NCBI GenBank assembly: GCA_033807775.1
Contig: CM066312.1
Coordinates: forward strand, 28,245,696 to 28,309,695
Direction: 5' to 3'
DNA: 64,000 bases
Origin: Saussurea involucrata
Lineage: Eukaryota > Streptophyta > Magnoliopsida > Asterales > Asteraceae
The translations under genes and the position numbers were made by a program. How positions within the stretch are numbered: the first letter of the stretch is position 1; every line of letters begins with the position of its first letter. Below, piece by piece: positions 19,790 to 31,516 of this stretch. The notes under the pieces are model-generated. The model worked only from the letters and a program-made list of their open reading frames with translations. It searched no databases and had not been told where the DNA came from.

Positions 19790-21363
19790 CTACAAAATTT
19801 TAACAAAATTCTATTTAGTATTTTCGATTCTTTAAACTTTATTTATTAATACCCTTTATGTATTAAAACATTAATAATATAAAGTCTAGGACCCAATGTT
19901 GCAAAACAAATAAATGGTTAGGTGACCTTTATCCCATCTATTTAATTCAACATGGTAGGTCACGTTCGCCAATTACATCCAAATGTAATTCCTAGTAACA
20001 TGGGATCCTTAACAACGTTTATTTTGGCATGTTTGATCCCATCTATGCCTCGGGTTTCTAGTGCTTAGGTGACCTTTATCACAAAAGATCCCCGATCAAG
20101 TCATCCAATTTGAACAACTTGTGGAATCGACGCATAACTAGTGGTTAGGTGACCTTTATCCCACTAGAAAACGCGAAACCACCTCGGTCATCAAAAGATG
20201 ATCCAAGTAGTTAGGTGACCTTTATCCCACAAGGATCATACAAGTGATGTGCGAGTGTTTTCTAAAAGGACGGCATAGACTTGCGTTTATAAAAGGGATT
20301 TTAGATGTTTTATGATTCTAGTTCTATAAACATATTGTATCATGTATATTGCATGCATTCAATATCACATGGTACTTATAATTTAAAGAAAATATTTTTC
20401 TTTAATTGGTTCTCTAAAATAAAATCTCTATTTTATTAACTATCTTGTTGCGGTCAAAACATTAATATCCTATATTAAGGTTTTAGTTTGAGCGCATTAG
20501 AACCAATTTTAGTTCCTTTAATAAACAACCTTTTATTATATGAATTGGAGTTTGGATGAGTTTTAAAACAACTTAAACTCATTTTTTTTAGTATTTCAAA
20601 ATTTTAAGAGTTTTATAAAATACTCCTTTTTATTTAAAAATCATTTTTATCATTTTACTTTAAAATGTTATTTTGAAAAAACCAAAACTCCAAAAAAATA
20701 CTTTATGTTCAAAATATTATCTAGCATGCAAGAACCTATTTCAACCATACATGATAATATCAACATAATAAAAAAAACAAAAATATGTAAAGGGTGTATA
20801 AATCAAGCCAAAAAACTAGTGACTATTCTTGTGAACCAAACAAGAATGTCAAGTCCATTCCTAAGGGACCAAAAAGAACTTTCCAAAAAAAAACTTCTAT
20901 CTCCCACTTGCCATAGCAACCACTTGCTTGCATGATCTTCTTGGTAACTCCATGGTGAATGTCTTACTCTTCATAGACTCCATTCTTCAACTTGTTACAT
21001 TTTTATATAAAATAAACTAATCTATTTAATACAAAAATAACAAAAGAAATGCCTATTTACTATTACAAAATATTATGAATAAAATTAACCAAAAATAAAC
21101 AACACAAACATCACAAAAGGTCTTTGGCTTGTTTATACCCAACAATTACATATAATAAAAATAAACAAACACTTTGTTTTTCTAAGGCAACTTTTATGAC
21201 CAAAAATGCATGTAAAACTTTGGTCACATAAATAACAATTATAGACTAAAAATTGCCAAAGATGCCATGTATGAACTTCTTCATACAAAATGAAAAATCA
21301 TCCATGGCTTCCAAAAACAAGCATTTTTCATATAAACAAAAATCTAAACATGCATGCAAAAGA
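19790..21363 (-). other. Copia 5' leader with repeated TTAGGTGACCTTTATC motif
   Basis: A 1.6-kb untranslated leader, A/T rich. On the plus strand the motif TTAGGTGACCTTTATCcca occurs four times (19918, 20065, 20145, 20211), containing the palindrome GGTGACC-like core. The remainder shows no coding potential; the short open frames at 20705-20935 and 21246-21521 have no motif and the latter runs into the LTR. Confidence 0.7.
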
Positions 21364-21376
21364 GGCTCTGATACCA
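21364..21376 (-). promoter_or_regulatory. Copia primer-binding site (tRNA-iMet)
   Basis: On the minus strand TGGTATCAGAGCC, two bases from the 5' LTR (21379). Confidence 0.95.
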
Positions 21377-21378
21377 CT

Positions 21379-22203
21379 TGTTGGGTTTTGTTCAAAAAAC
21401 CGATTTCTTTCAAGAAAACATTTGCAACGGAAGCTTTTAAAATGAACAACATTAAAGCAAGTTTAATACCCACCAAGGATCCATTTGCATGAAAACATGA
21501 AAGATTTAAAAAAATAAACAAGAAGATTTAGAAAGTACAACCTTTGTAGACTTTGAAGATGGTTAGTTGAAGAAGGCAAGAACTCAAAAAGAGTTCCTCT
21601 TTAGTTGTCCACCAACAAGTTCCAACACTATAGTATGCTAGTACTTCTTCTTTGAGGATTGATGCAAAACCTTTTCAACTCCAAGAAATCAAAACTCTAA
21701 AAGAGTTGTTAAAATCAAAAGCACAAAACACACACACTAGGTGTGTGTGTTCGGCCGAAAAGAGGAGAGAGGAGGGACAGAGAGAGCAAGTTCAAAGTGT
21801 GTCTCATTTTGGAAGACTTTTCTTCTTTTAATCTAAACCACAACTATTGTTGGTCCAATGAAAAGAGAGCCTCACATGCAAAATTACATTTGAAGTCCTT
21901 TTAGTTTATAATTGTTAAAATCTTTATTTTAACAATTCAAAACTTGCTATATTTAATCCCTCCTCATATCTACTAGTTATTAAAATCATCATATTTTAAT
22001 AAACTAGATTTCCTTTTGCATCTTAAATTAAAATTATATTTATTAATATAATTAATAATATTCATCAAGAAATAATATTTATCAAGAATCAAATTCTTAT
22101 AAATATCAATTTAGTGTCTACTTGTTGTTCGGTGTGACCCTATAGGATCATATATTACCGGTAATATTATTTTATAATTATTCTTGAGCACATTTAACCA
22201 ACA
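21379..22203 (-). repeat. Copia 5' LTR (right copy, 825 bp)
   Basis: TGTTGGG...CCAACA; nearly identical to 9171-9995. Followed by the TGAGG target duplication at 22204-22208. Confidence 0.96.
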
Positions 22204-22970
22204 TGAGGATGGGAAATCGTTAGGCTTTACGTATTTGGTTAGTAAAGCAATTTGTGTATCTTAACTTGTTTCAGATTCCGTGGAATCGTGGTAAGGGATA
22301 GGATCGTTTTGAAAGAAGCTTACGAACGTGTGAAATAACCAAAACAGGTGAGTTTTGCTTTGAAAACACTTTTTAACTGGAATACATACATGTGTGGAGT
22401 TGGGAGTGAAACTGTTGATAATTATGTGCTCGTAGGTGAATTATAATATAGGGAGGTATTATATTTACAGGTGTATTATAAATGTGTTATAATACGTTGG
22501 CCGGGTTTAAGACCGATGTGATTGGCTATAGAACCTGTATAGCGTTGTTTGGCTGTAGATGTTGTGCAGCGTTGTATATTATTAGTTGGCTTGCTACCAC
22601 TAATATGGCCAGAAGGAATGAAAAGGGGAAGCATAATATATGTGAGTTTATTTGGATGTATACAATTGTGTTGCGTGATTTATATGATTAAAGTTTATAT
22701 AAATGGTTTTTAAACTAACAGGGGTTTCTCACTTAGACCATCAGGTCTAACCCTCATTTTGTTTTAAAAATATGTATTCCAGGTGGTGGATCAAGTAAGG
22801 GCAAGTAAGTAGAGTAACCGGTGGATGGCTAGAGAGAAGGACTTTAAGATGAAGCTTTTGACTTGTTTAGCAGTTGTATTGCAACGTTAAATGTTATGCA
22901 TGTAAATAGTACAGTATTTGGGTTACATATGGTTTTCTTTCAATTGTAAGAGACTACTGGACCGTACATG
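22204..22970 (+). repeat. Ty3-1 3' LTR, middle part
   Basis: Continues the LTR from the copia site (matches 2751 onward), including exon-2-like segment, donor ACAG|GTGAGT, stem-loop region and the TAGACC/GGTCTA hairpin at 22734-22749. It ends at ACATG (22966-22970), target of the solo LTR. Confidence 0.95.
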
Positions 22971-24634
22971 TGTAATAACCAGGTATTTTATTTAAATTAA
23001 AATATGAGAATTTTATAAGTTTATATGGGTATTTTAAAGAGTAAGAAGTTAAGGGGTAAGTTTTAAAGTTTAATAGAAGTTAGGGGTATATTTTGTTAAG
23101 AGGAACAAGTTTAAGGTGTACATGGTATTTGGGTGACACCTCCTGCTAGCTACAACCGACTTTCACTCTATTAGGATGAGGTGTCTCCTTCTTAACACTA
23201 TTAGCAAAAGTGTTTGAGTGTGAGTGTGTGTGCGGTGTTGAAAGAAAAAGAAAGAAATCAAAAGAACTCAAAGGGAAGAAGGAATTCAAAGGTTCTACAG
23301 AGATTTAAGTACTTAAACTGAAGTAATCAAGGTAAACAATCCATACCTTTTGTGTTTTAATTCCTCATGGTGTTCTTGAATTTACTAGTTTAAGTTCTTG
23401 GTGGGTTTTATAAAAAAATGGAGGTTTTGGGAAGTCTAAGCTTATGGTTAGGTTGTGATATTAGTTTTAAACATATCTGCAAAGTTACATAAACATGTAT
23501 AGGATAAAACTGCAAAATCTGGGTTTTTAGGATGAAACAGTAGACTGAGACATTCATCGAAGTCGCAGTAGACTAATATTCATCGAAGTCGCAGTAGGCT
23601 AATATTCATCGAAGTCGCAATGGACGACTGTGACGTTCATCGGAGTCGCAATGGTTGGTTGCGACTTGGGTATGAAGTCGCAATGGTCGTTTGCGACTTG
23701 GCTTGGAATCGCAGTAGTTGATTGCGATTCGGGTTTGGGATCGCAATAGTAGGTTGCGACTCCAGGGTGGAATCGCAGTGGTGGATTGCGACTTAGGATG
23801 AAGTCGCAATAGTGGGTTGCGATTTCGGGGGTGAAGTCGCAGTAAGAGGTTGCGACTTTGTACTGTTCATTGCGATTTCATGTCTTTTCGGGTTGCGACT
23901 TGGGTTGAGGATTTCGTGAGTTTAGTGTTAAGAGAAATATTTGGTATTTTGTGATTTCAGATTCGGTGAAGGGGCGACTTACGTGAATTACCTTGAAAGA
24001 GTTTTTGTAATAACGCACGAGGTGAGTTTTTCTTTAAAATGTTTTCAAATGGAATACATATATGTGATTAAATGTAATATTGTGCATATAGTGTTTATAT
24101 GAGTATTACATTGTATGGGTACTAGTTGGCCGGGCTTAGGACCAGTGAAAGTTGGCTGTACAAAGGGACAGTGGTGTTGGCTGTATTTAGTACAGCGGTG
24201 TAAATTAATTAATTGGCTTGCTACCAATTAATATGGCCAAGGAAAAGAAAAGAGATAGAGATGGAAAGATACATGATGCATGAGTCATATCTGGTATTCT
24301 TACGTGAATTATGTGCAAATGTTTTCTTTTACTAACGGGGATTTTTCTCACTAGACCTCAAGGTCTAACCCTCATTTTTTGTTTTAAAATATGTATTCCA
24401 GGTCATGGAGCAAACAAGAGACAATGATAGGATTTATCATGTTAGCTTTTGTGGATGTTGAATGATTATGAAGATTCCAGTTATAATTAGTAGTTGTTAT
24501 GTATTTTACTTTATTCGAAAAAGTTTGTACTGAAAGACTTAATTGTAGAATTTAAGGGACCATATTTGGATTATGATATGTTATTTTGTGGTGAATTATA
24601 TGGAACTTGTATGTTGGGATTAAGGGATGTTACA
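22971..24634 (+). mobile_element. Solo LTR of a fourth Ty3 family (1664 bp)
   Basis: TGTAATAACC...GATGTTACA flanked by ACATG on both sides (22966-22970 and 24635-24639), with no internal region: the product of LTR-LTR recombination. It resembles Ty3-2 in layout (GAGTGT exon-like stretch, CAAG|GTAAAC donor at 23332, TTTCAG at 23960, CGAG|GTGAGT at 24022, TTCCAG at 24401) and has a TCGCAA-type hairpin array, but is clearly diverged. U3 holds GACACCTC/GAGGTGTC arms (23135-23185). Confidence 0.94.
23562..23899 (+). repeat. TCGCAA hairpin array in the solo LTR
   Basis: About eight units such as GTCGCAA...TTGCGAC and ATCGCAG...TTGCGAT, homologous to the Ty3-2 array. Two short units near the start have lost the second arm (tandem copies of CATCGAAGTCGCAGTAG). 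It lies in predicted intron 1 (23332-23960). Confidence 0.8.
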
Positions 24635-24718
24635 ACATGTAATGTGAAGTTCGTTTGTTATATCTATTTATGTTATATTGTGTGATATGTTGTGTACTTG
24701 GGATATGGGGTCGTTACA
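24635..24718 (+). repeat. Ty3-1 3' LTR, last part
   Basis: Last 84 bases of the LTR (ends GTCGTTACA), followed by the TGTGG duplication at 24719-24723 and LINE A. Confidence 0.94.
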
Positions 24719-27700
24719 TGTGGCCTTTAAACCATACTGAATCATGCCACAGGACCACAAGATGGTTACCATCCAAAGACACGTATGCATCCCGTACCGA
24801 GAAATCAATCAAATCACCATTCATCGACACCCATCGCATCTCATCCTTCACATTATTATCCAAAAGAGGAAAGGGGCCCGAAGATAACTCATCAAACCGT
24901 TGAACCCAATCATGCTGCCATAAACCATGAAGAGCAGCAGCTAAGTCTCGTACCGAACAAGAAGGAGACAATTCATTCGCAGCTAAGTCTCGTACCATCA
25001 CCCATTTATACTTGGAAAAATCGTCTCAGATAAGGCCGCAAATCCATGATTTTCCCAAGAACCCATGACCATTTTGAGGTTCGGTGCGCTGTCCAAAACC
25101 GCATGGACCGCAAAGAGTGCAAGTAAACCCAACGGACCCGTAATGAATGGCGTTTTCGCAAGAGATCCCACACATTTTTTGCAAGTAACGCACGGTTCCA
25201 CCTGGCAAGCCTCTTAATCCCAAGCCCTCCACGCACATGCGTACGGCAAACATCGTCCCATGCAACACGACATTTGCCCTTTGACGTTTCACCTTGAGCC
25301 CATAAGAAATCACGACATAAGGCTTCAAGCTCATGAATTATTCCAGACGGAATAAGGAAGATCGCCATCCAATAGAGTTGGAGCGAGTGTAAAACCGATC
25401 TATAAAGCTGGACTCTCCCACCAAAGGAGAGAAATTTAGTCTTCCAATTTTGAATTCTACGTCTCACCTTGTCAACCAAAACGCCAAAATCCGCAACTCT
25501 TAACTTTTTCGGAGACAACGGCACCCTAAGGTATCTAATCGGGAAGGTTCCCATCTTAAATGGGAAGCAGGTAAGGATCGCTTCCTTTTCATTCTCCGGA
25601 ACGTTACCAAAAAATACCTCACTTTTTGCCAGACTCGGAGAAAGACCCGACCGCAATCTGAAAATGTGAAGCGCCTTCTTTAGAACTTCAACTGAGGCCA
25701 CATCACCTTTCGTGAATACAATAAAGTCATCTGCAAAGCATGGGTGCGTAAGTGCGAGCTCCTCACACCCTTTATGAAAACCAAACGAAGCTTCATTTAT
25801 AGAATCTTTAAAAATCACCGCGAAGCCTTCCATGACGATAGTGAAAAGATATGGCGATCGGGGGTCGCCTTGGCGAATGCCACGGCTCCCATGAAAGAAA
25901 CCGTAAGTATCCCCATTCACAGAGATCGAAAAGGAAGGTGTAGAAACCAGCTCCTTTATCCACTTTAGCATAACCGGATGGAACCCAAACCCCGACAACA
26001 TATTAAGAAGATACGTCCAATTCACGGTGTCATATGCTTTTTGCACATCAATTTTGAACGCACACCGTGGAGGGCCCAAATGCTTTTGATAACCGGCTAC
26101 TAATTCATGAGCTAACAAGATGTTGTCCGAAATACATCTCCCCGGAATAAAGGCAGATTGAGTCGGTCCCACCAATCCATCCAAGTACCCCTTCATTTGC
26201 TCAACAATGACCCTACTAATACATTTGTAAATAGTTGAACAACAAGAGATGGGGCGATAATCTGATACCTTTGTGGCATTCTCCCGTTTTGGGATCAAGC
26301 AAAGGAGAGTGTGGTTGAGGTCTTTCGATAAATGACCACGGTAGAAGAAATTGTGGATTGCGACCGACACATCCACCCCAACCACGCCCCAAGCCGCTTT
26401 AAAGAACCGAGAGGTAAAGCCGTCAGATCCCGAGGCTTTGTCATTACCAATATGAAACATGGCATTTTTAATTTCTATGTCGGATATTGGACAAATCATA
26501 CGGAGCGCGTCGGATAATGAAAGTTTTTGCGAAAACCATTCCGAAGGCATTGTCGGATCCACAAGAACGTCCGAGGTGCCCAACACCGACGCAAATGGTC
26601 CACAAAAGCCACGGGGACATCATCACCATGAGAGAACACCCCATTAATATCACTGATCGAAAGGATATGGTGCGCGTTCCTCTTCTCACGAACAACATGG
26701 TGAAAGTACTTGGAGTTCGAGTCCCCCTCCTGCAACCAATGAACCTTGGCCCTTTGCCGAGCCGCACCTTCCTCATCCCAACAAGCTTGTTGGTAGGTGA
26801 GGCAGAGGTGAGTTAAATCATCTTGAAGTTCAGCATTAAGTGGATCCTGGTCACAAGCTATTTGAACTGAATAAAGTTCAACTTTCAGCGTCCCCACTCT
26901 GCTAGAAATATTACCATACGAAGCCCGTAAACACCTCAGAGGGGCTTTGAGAGCCTTTAGCCTGGAAGTAAGCCGATGCATGAAAGTACCCTCAACCGGA
27001 GTATTCCACCCTTCCTTTACCACCTGTAAGAACAAAGGATTGTCCACCAAAAAATTATCGAATTTAAATCCCCATACCTTACGCTGACTCCCACTTTTAA
27101 ACGCAAGAACCGCCGGTGAGTGATCAGAAATGCCCCGTGGAAGAAATCTCACCAAGGCGTCCTGAAAGGAGTTAGTGAACTTCGTATTGGCCATAACTCG
27201 GTCAAGCTTACATAAGATACCACTCTCCGTACTCGGATTTTGACACCAAGAGTACTGTATTCCCGTGTATTTAACATCAAAAATCTCCACATCCTCTTCA
27301 CATTCAAAGAAATCAAGCATATCCGTATTTCTTCTGGAAACACCACCATAACCATCATGTGGAAACAACATTACATTAAAATCACCCATAAGAACCCATG
27401 GCCTCGGACCCATGATCGCTCGGAATTTTCTAAGCCCCGACAACATTTCTTTACGGCTTTGGCCACTATTTGCTCCATAAACAATAGTCAAGAGGATCGG
27501 TTCATTTAACCCTCTAACCCGAGCTTCACAATGCATAAACTGAGAATGGCTTTCAATTACTATAATATCCAAGGCTCGGATATCCCAAGCCAAAATGATA
27601 CGAACACCGCTAATCGAATGACGGTGATTGGACACCCAAGACCATCTCCCAAACGTACGCGAGCACACACCAGCTAATGAATCTTTAGAAACGTGAGTCT

Positions 27701-27809
27701 CCACAAGCGCACATAAATTTAAACCATGGCAATGAATAAGCTCCTTTACTTCCCGTTGCTTAGTCGGGGCATTAAGCCCACGGATATTCCACATTGAAAA
27801 TTTTAACAT
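24719..27809 (-). pseudogene. LINE A ORF2: endonuclease and reverse transcriptase
   Basis: ORF2 of plant L1 nicks target DNA and reverse transcribes the element. Start at MLKFSMWNIRGLNAP (27809). Endonuclease motifs: WNIRGLN, ALVETHVS, GDFNVMLFPHDG, KLDRVMAN, SDHSPAVL. RT motifs: ALIPKR-type CLIPKRENATKVSDYRPIS, QSAFIPGRCISDN, AFKIDVQKAYDTVNW, RQGDPRSPYLF, FADDFIVF. A one-base deletion near 26590 (AAA for AAAA in LINE B) shifts the frame between the two domains. RQGDP is followed by R where LINE B has L. Near 24980-25000 about 85 bases present in LINE B are replaced by a copy of nearby sequence, giving another break. The C-terminal zinc ribbon lies beyond Ty3-1 at 1840-2047. Confidence 0.92.
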
Positions 27810-28565
27810 GACGTACCTTGGTGGGTGGAACAAGCGTCTTGCATTACCTCTTTTTGAGTCGATCTATTGGGAGCAGCAACAGCATCAACATCGCTGCCAT
27901 CCCCACCCTCCTTCTGTACATTATCCCCCAACACATTGTAGCGATTTGAAGTCTTGAGGATACCCTGCAGAGGTTTTACCGGAGGGTGAAACGTTTTGAG
28001 AACCGAAGATACCAACGAGGCATCCCACACCCCCTCCTTGCATCCAATCTCTCGCTCTCCTCCACAATGTTCTTCTCTGGAAGTTTTCGATTTCTTCTCC
28101 ACTTCCTTATCCGCCGTACATCCCATTACCTTTTGTACCACCGGGACCTCATCTATAGAACCAGAATCAACCGCTGCATGCATGGACATATGCATGTCAG
28201 GTTGCATGGGAAGCCCCATGCTGGACGATGTTTCTGAAACTGAGGGTTCAACAACAGGCGAAGGCATAACATGCACGGGGCTTGATCTCTCTTTTGTACT
28301 CTGCACATTATTGGTGTTGGCATTAGGAGCATGGCCATTTTTAGGTTTCCATTGTTTTTTAACCACCTTCGTGAATCCATCCACATCAACCACCGGACGT
28401 TTGGTTACCACCATTCGGGACGCAGCAGCTCTAGCACAAGTATTGGCACAAGTATTGGTCTTATGCCCAAACACGAGACAATGAGAGCATTGCACCGGTT
28501 CCCATAAGTATTCCACGCTGATCTTTACGCTAGTATCCTCTCCCCCATTTAAACTCGGGATTTCC
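27810..28565 (-). pseudogene. LINE A ORF1, C-terminal part
   Basis: ORF1 is the RNA-binding protein of the element. From the Ty3-3 site: VEYLWEPVQCSHCLVFGHKTNTC, a CCHC knuckle (CX2CX4HX4C), then a low-complexity acidic and Ser/Pro-rich tail ending near 27803, overlapping the ORF2 start by a few bases. A short tandem duplication (NTCANTCARAA) adds four residues relative to LINE B. It joins 35998-36964 across Ty3-3. Confidence 0.85.
28561..28565. repeat. Target-site duplication of Ty3-3
   Basis: TTTCC here and at 35998-36002; LINE B shows the single copy at about 47211-47215. Confidence 0.93.
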
Positions 28566-30257
28566 TGTAATAACCGGGTAATTATCTTAACTTTTATATG
28601 ATAGTTTTGATAAGAAATTTGAATTTAAGGTGAGTTATGTTATTTGAGGAGGTTTAGAGTAGATTTGGTAGTTTAGAAGTTTAGATGGTCAAGTGTTAGA
28701 AGTTGAGGGTTGAATTGGTACTTATGACCAAATTTGGCTACAAACCGACTCATTTGTGTATTAGGATAAGAATTCAGTTTTTAGCAAAATCAATTTGAGT
28801 GTGTGAGTTTGAGAGTTTAGAAACAAATCAGAGATATAGAGAGGTAGAGAAGGAATTTGAGAGAAAGAAGGGAGGAAGAAGAAGAAGATTGCTGCAGGTA
28901 TGTTTCTTTATCTTCTTCATTTTGGTTTAGGGATCTTTGAAATTCTTGAAAGAGTTGTGTCTTATCGAAATCAAAAGAAAGGTAAATGATTTTGGGATGG
29001 ATTGTTATGAGTCTTGTTCATCCAGTAAAGATTTCTATTGAATTTCTTGTTAAAATTCATATTCTTCCATGGATGGAGTTTTAAAGCTTTTGGGTTTAAA
29101 AGTGACAAATCAATGGATGACATTGAGTGGATTTTGATGTTTAAAAATGTTGGTATTGGTTTTAAAAGGTTCATAGTACTTAAAATGTTGATTTGGGAGG
29201 TTTAGAACTGATTTGGGAAGAAATTGAATTGAGAAAACCTTGGATTTTGAAGAAGAGGATCGTGCAGGTTTGAGGAACAGAAACCCGTGCCGATGGGTGG
29301 CGCCGATGGATCGGCGCCGAGCCACTGGCGCCGGGCTCTGTTGGTTTTTCATGTTTTCTGTTTTGTTGGTCATTTGAGTCTAGGGTTGTAGCAGATGTTT
29401 GGGGTTTGTTTTGGGGTATTGATAAAGATGTTTTGGAAGTATGGTTAAGTAGTTTAAAACTATTTTTGGTGACGTTCAATTCAGGTGTTCGGTTTGGATA
29501 TTTGTGAGTTTTGGAGCATACGTTGAGGTGCTATCGCTAAGGTGAGTTTTTATTGTAAAAGAAATGATTTTTAACTGGGAAGCAGTTGAATTTGGATTAA
29601 GTGAATGTTCTATCGATATGTGATGAAATGTGATGGTGTGTTTATATTGGTAAAAATATGTGTATGGAAATTGTAGTGTGATTTATAAATAAATTCGTTA
29701 TATAATGAGATATAAGGTTTATTTATAAAAGTTTTGATTACACTACACGAGAGCACGCCGAACTATGCCGGTGGAGTTTTGCTGTAGTTGTCGTACAGCG
29801 GTGCTGTAAATGTCGTACAGCGTGGGTGCTGTAAATGTCGTACAGTGTGGGGTTGGCTCGCTACCAATCAGAAATGGCCAAGGGAATTGAAAATGAGAAA
29901 GGGGGTACGGTGCACGAGTCCTAATTGGTATTTATATACGTGTGCAGAAAGATTATTTATTAAACTATTTTTATAAATGGTTTTATAAAGAGAGTTTAAA
30001 CTGACAGGGATTCCCTCACTAGACTGTTTAGTCTAACCCTCATTTTTTGTTTTAAAATATGTTTTCCAGGACAGAGTTCGTTTGTTAGCAAAAGAAAGGA
30101 TCAAGTGTAGGATGATGTAATTTAGAAGTTTATTATGTATTTGTTATCTCAAGACTGTTTGGGACCGAATGTGGTTTATTATGTAATCTTTTTATGTATA
30201 AATCTATATTATGCAATGTATGTTATTTGAGTATGTTTGGGAAATCGGGATGTTACA
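28566..30257 (+). repeat. Ty3-3 5' LTR (1692 bp)
   Basis: TGTAATAACC...GGGATGTTACA. Splice-like signals: CTGCAG|GTATGT at 28898, TTCAG at 29483, CTAAG|GTGAGT at 29542, TTCCAG at 30069. Intron 1 holds a GC-rich perfect palindrome (GGCGCCGAT/ATCGGCGCC, 29299-29318). Intron 2 has the GGCTCGCTACC element with repeated TGTCGTACAG units (29785-29850) and the hairpin TAGACT/AGTCTA at 30020-30035. Confidence 0.95.
30020..30069 (+). promoter_or_regulatory. Branch-site hairpin and 3' splice-like site, Ty3-3
   Basis: TAGACT pairs with AGTCTA around GTTT, against TAGACC/GGTCTA in Ty3-1: both arms changed together. CTAAC and TTCCAG (ends 30069) follow. The 3' LTR copy is at 35760-35775. Confidence 0.6.
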
Positions 30258-30259
30258 GA

Positions 30260-30272
30260 TGGTATCAGAGCC
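30260..30272 (+). promoter_or_regulatory. Ty3-3 primer-binding site (tRNA-iMet)
   Basis: TGGTATCAGAGCC two bases after the 5' LTR. Confidence 0.95.
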
Positions 30273-30540
30273 CTAGTTTAAGGGATTTAGGTATTTGGAT
30301 TTATACCTAGACTTAAACTGCATGTGAAGTAGGATGTCCCCATTATTTTAGAACCTTGGGATGTTAAGTATAAAAAGGAAGAAGGAACATCATGTAAGGT
30401 AATTTCAAATTACATTTGGCTAGTGTAATTGTGAACTTACAAGTACATGTTTGAACCGGAATACCTTGTTATATGGGGTATGTGCTAATGTGTATATTAA
30501 CCATTGTTTGAATCAACAGAGTGGCAAATCGGACTTGACG

Positions 30541-30660
30541 TATGGATGAAGACGAAGACAGGTATATTTCTATAAACTCTACACGTGCTAAAGTGCTGTA
30601 TGACTTCGGTGCAAATCGATCATTTGTGTCTCCATTCTTTTGTTGCTTATCTGTAATTTG
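30541..30660 (+). pseudogene. Protease-start scrap in Ty3-3 leader
   Basis: After a few gag-start-like bases, the sequence jumps to the gag/protease junction: INSTRAKVLYDFGANRSFVSP, with DFG instead of DSG, then stops. The same junction occurs again after the gag at 34135, so this element carries two copies of it. Confidence 0.75.
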
Positions 30661-31472
30661 ATAAATATGTTAGAGATAAAGAGGGTGTGCTTAATTACTG
30701 TTGTTCCGATTTTGCTAATGTGTGGGGTGTGAGGGCTTGAGTGTAAAGAATAATAGTAGTGTGTGGAACGTGATGAATATGGGTGGAGAGTAATGGTAGT
30801 GTGTGTAGTCTTGACCTTGTCATGAAGGCGACGATTTAGTGTATTGTGTAGATTATACTTAGTGTAATTATTGACGCTATCTAGAAGGGTGATTGAATTA
30901 AAGTTTCCGTTTGTTAGAAAATTTTATATTGGGAGTATATGATTTATTTTTGAGAAAGGCTTAGTAAGAGTGTAGGTTTGGAAGCATTTGGTGTGAAAAG
31001 AGGTTGGTTCTAATTTAGCAATAGTGTAACAATTATTTTGGATGATATTGAAATTAGTATGTTTATTCATTATGATATTACTTGGGATAAATTTAAGTGA
31101 GAAATCAAGGATAATCGAAACTAGAAAGGGAAGAGTGTTATTGGGAATGATTAGTAAGGAAAAGCTATTAGTAATCAAAGGTGATAACCCGTTATCATAT
31201 GTGTTTGGATTTGAAAGATTTATCAAGGAGGTAATAAAATTGATTGTATGAGAACGAAAGTGGTTGGTAGTTTAATTTGGAATGAATGATCTAACACTTG
31301 CAATTGTTAGCAATTTTCAAATTGAAGGTGCATGTTAGAATTTTGGAAAAGATATTGCGAAAGTGTAGAATGTGGCGTTGTGTATAATTCAGTATTTCAG
31401 ACGCTAGGTTATGCCTCCAAAGGTTAAAGTTTATGTTATGAATAAAATTTCAAATGTGTTAGATGATTTGTA

Positions 31473-31516
<44 letters not shown>

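Larger units (their letters stand above)
9171..22203 (-). mobile_element. Ty1/copia element in the Ty3-1 3' LTR
   Basis: A complete copia element on the minus strand: 825-bp LTRs at both ends (5' LTR on the right), primer site, leader, gag-protease, integrase, RT, RNase H and polypurine tract. The target duplication TGAGG (9166-9170 and 22204-22208) is exact, and the intact site is seen in the Ty3-1 5' LTR at 2751-2755. By eye I see only about five LTR differences, suggesting a recent insertion. One gag stop and the inserted Ty3-2 (13545-18559) break its coding region. Confidence 0.96.
2053..24718 (+). mobile_element. Ty3-1: full-structure Ty3/gypsy chromovirus with nested insertions
   Basis: A complete chromovirus inserted in LINE A: 5' LTR 2053-3596, tRNA-Met primer site, gag-pol 3858-8429, polypurine tract, and a 3' LTR in three pieces (8468-9170, 22204-22970, 24635-24718) because a copia element and a solo LTR landed in it. 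The target duplication TGTGG is exact. Domain order is gag, protease, RT, RNase H, integrase, chromodomain. The polyprotein has a frameshift near the start of gag, a deletion in RT and a stop in integrase, so it cannot move by itself in this form. Confidence 0.95.

Noticed and set aside
27986..28484. Plus-strand frames of up to 162 codons over LINE A ORF1 (and 46648-47134 in LINE B)
   Set aside because: They are shadows of the minus-strand ORF1 low-complexity tail.
31042..31251. 69-codon frame in the Ty3-3 interior
   Set aside because: No start context or motif and surrounded by stops; length is expected by chance in A/T-rich DNA.
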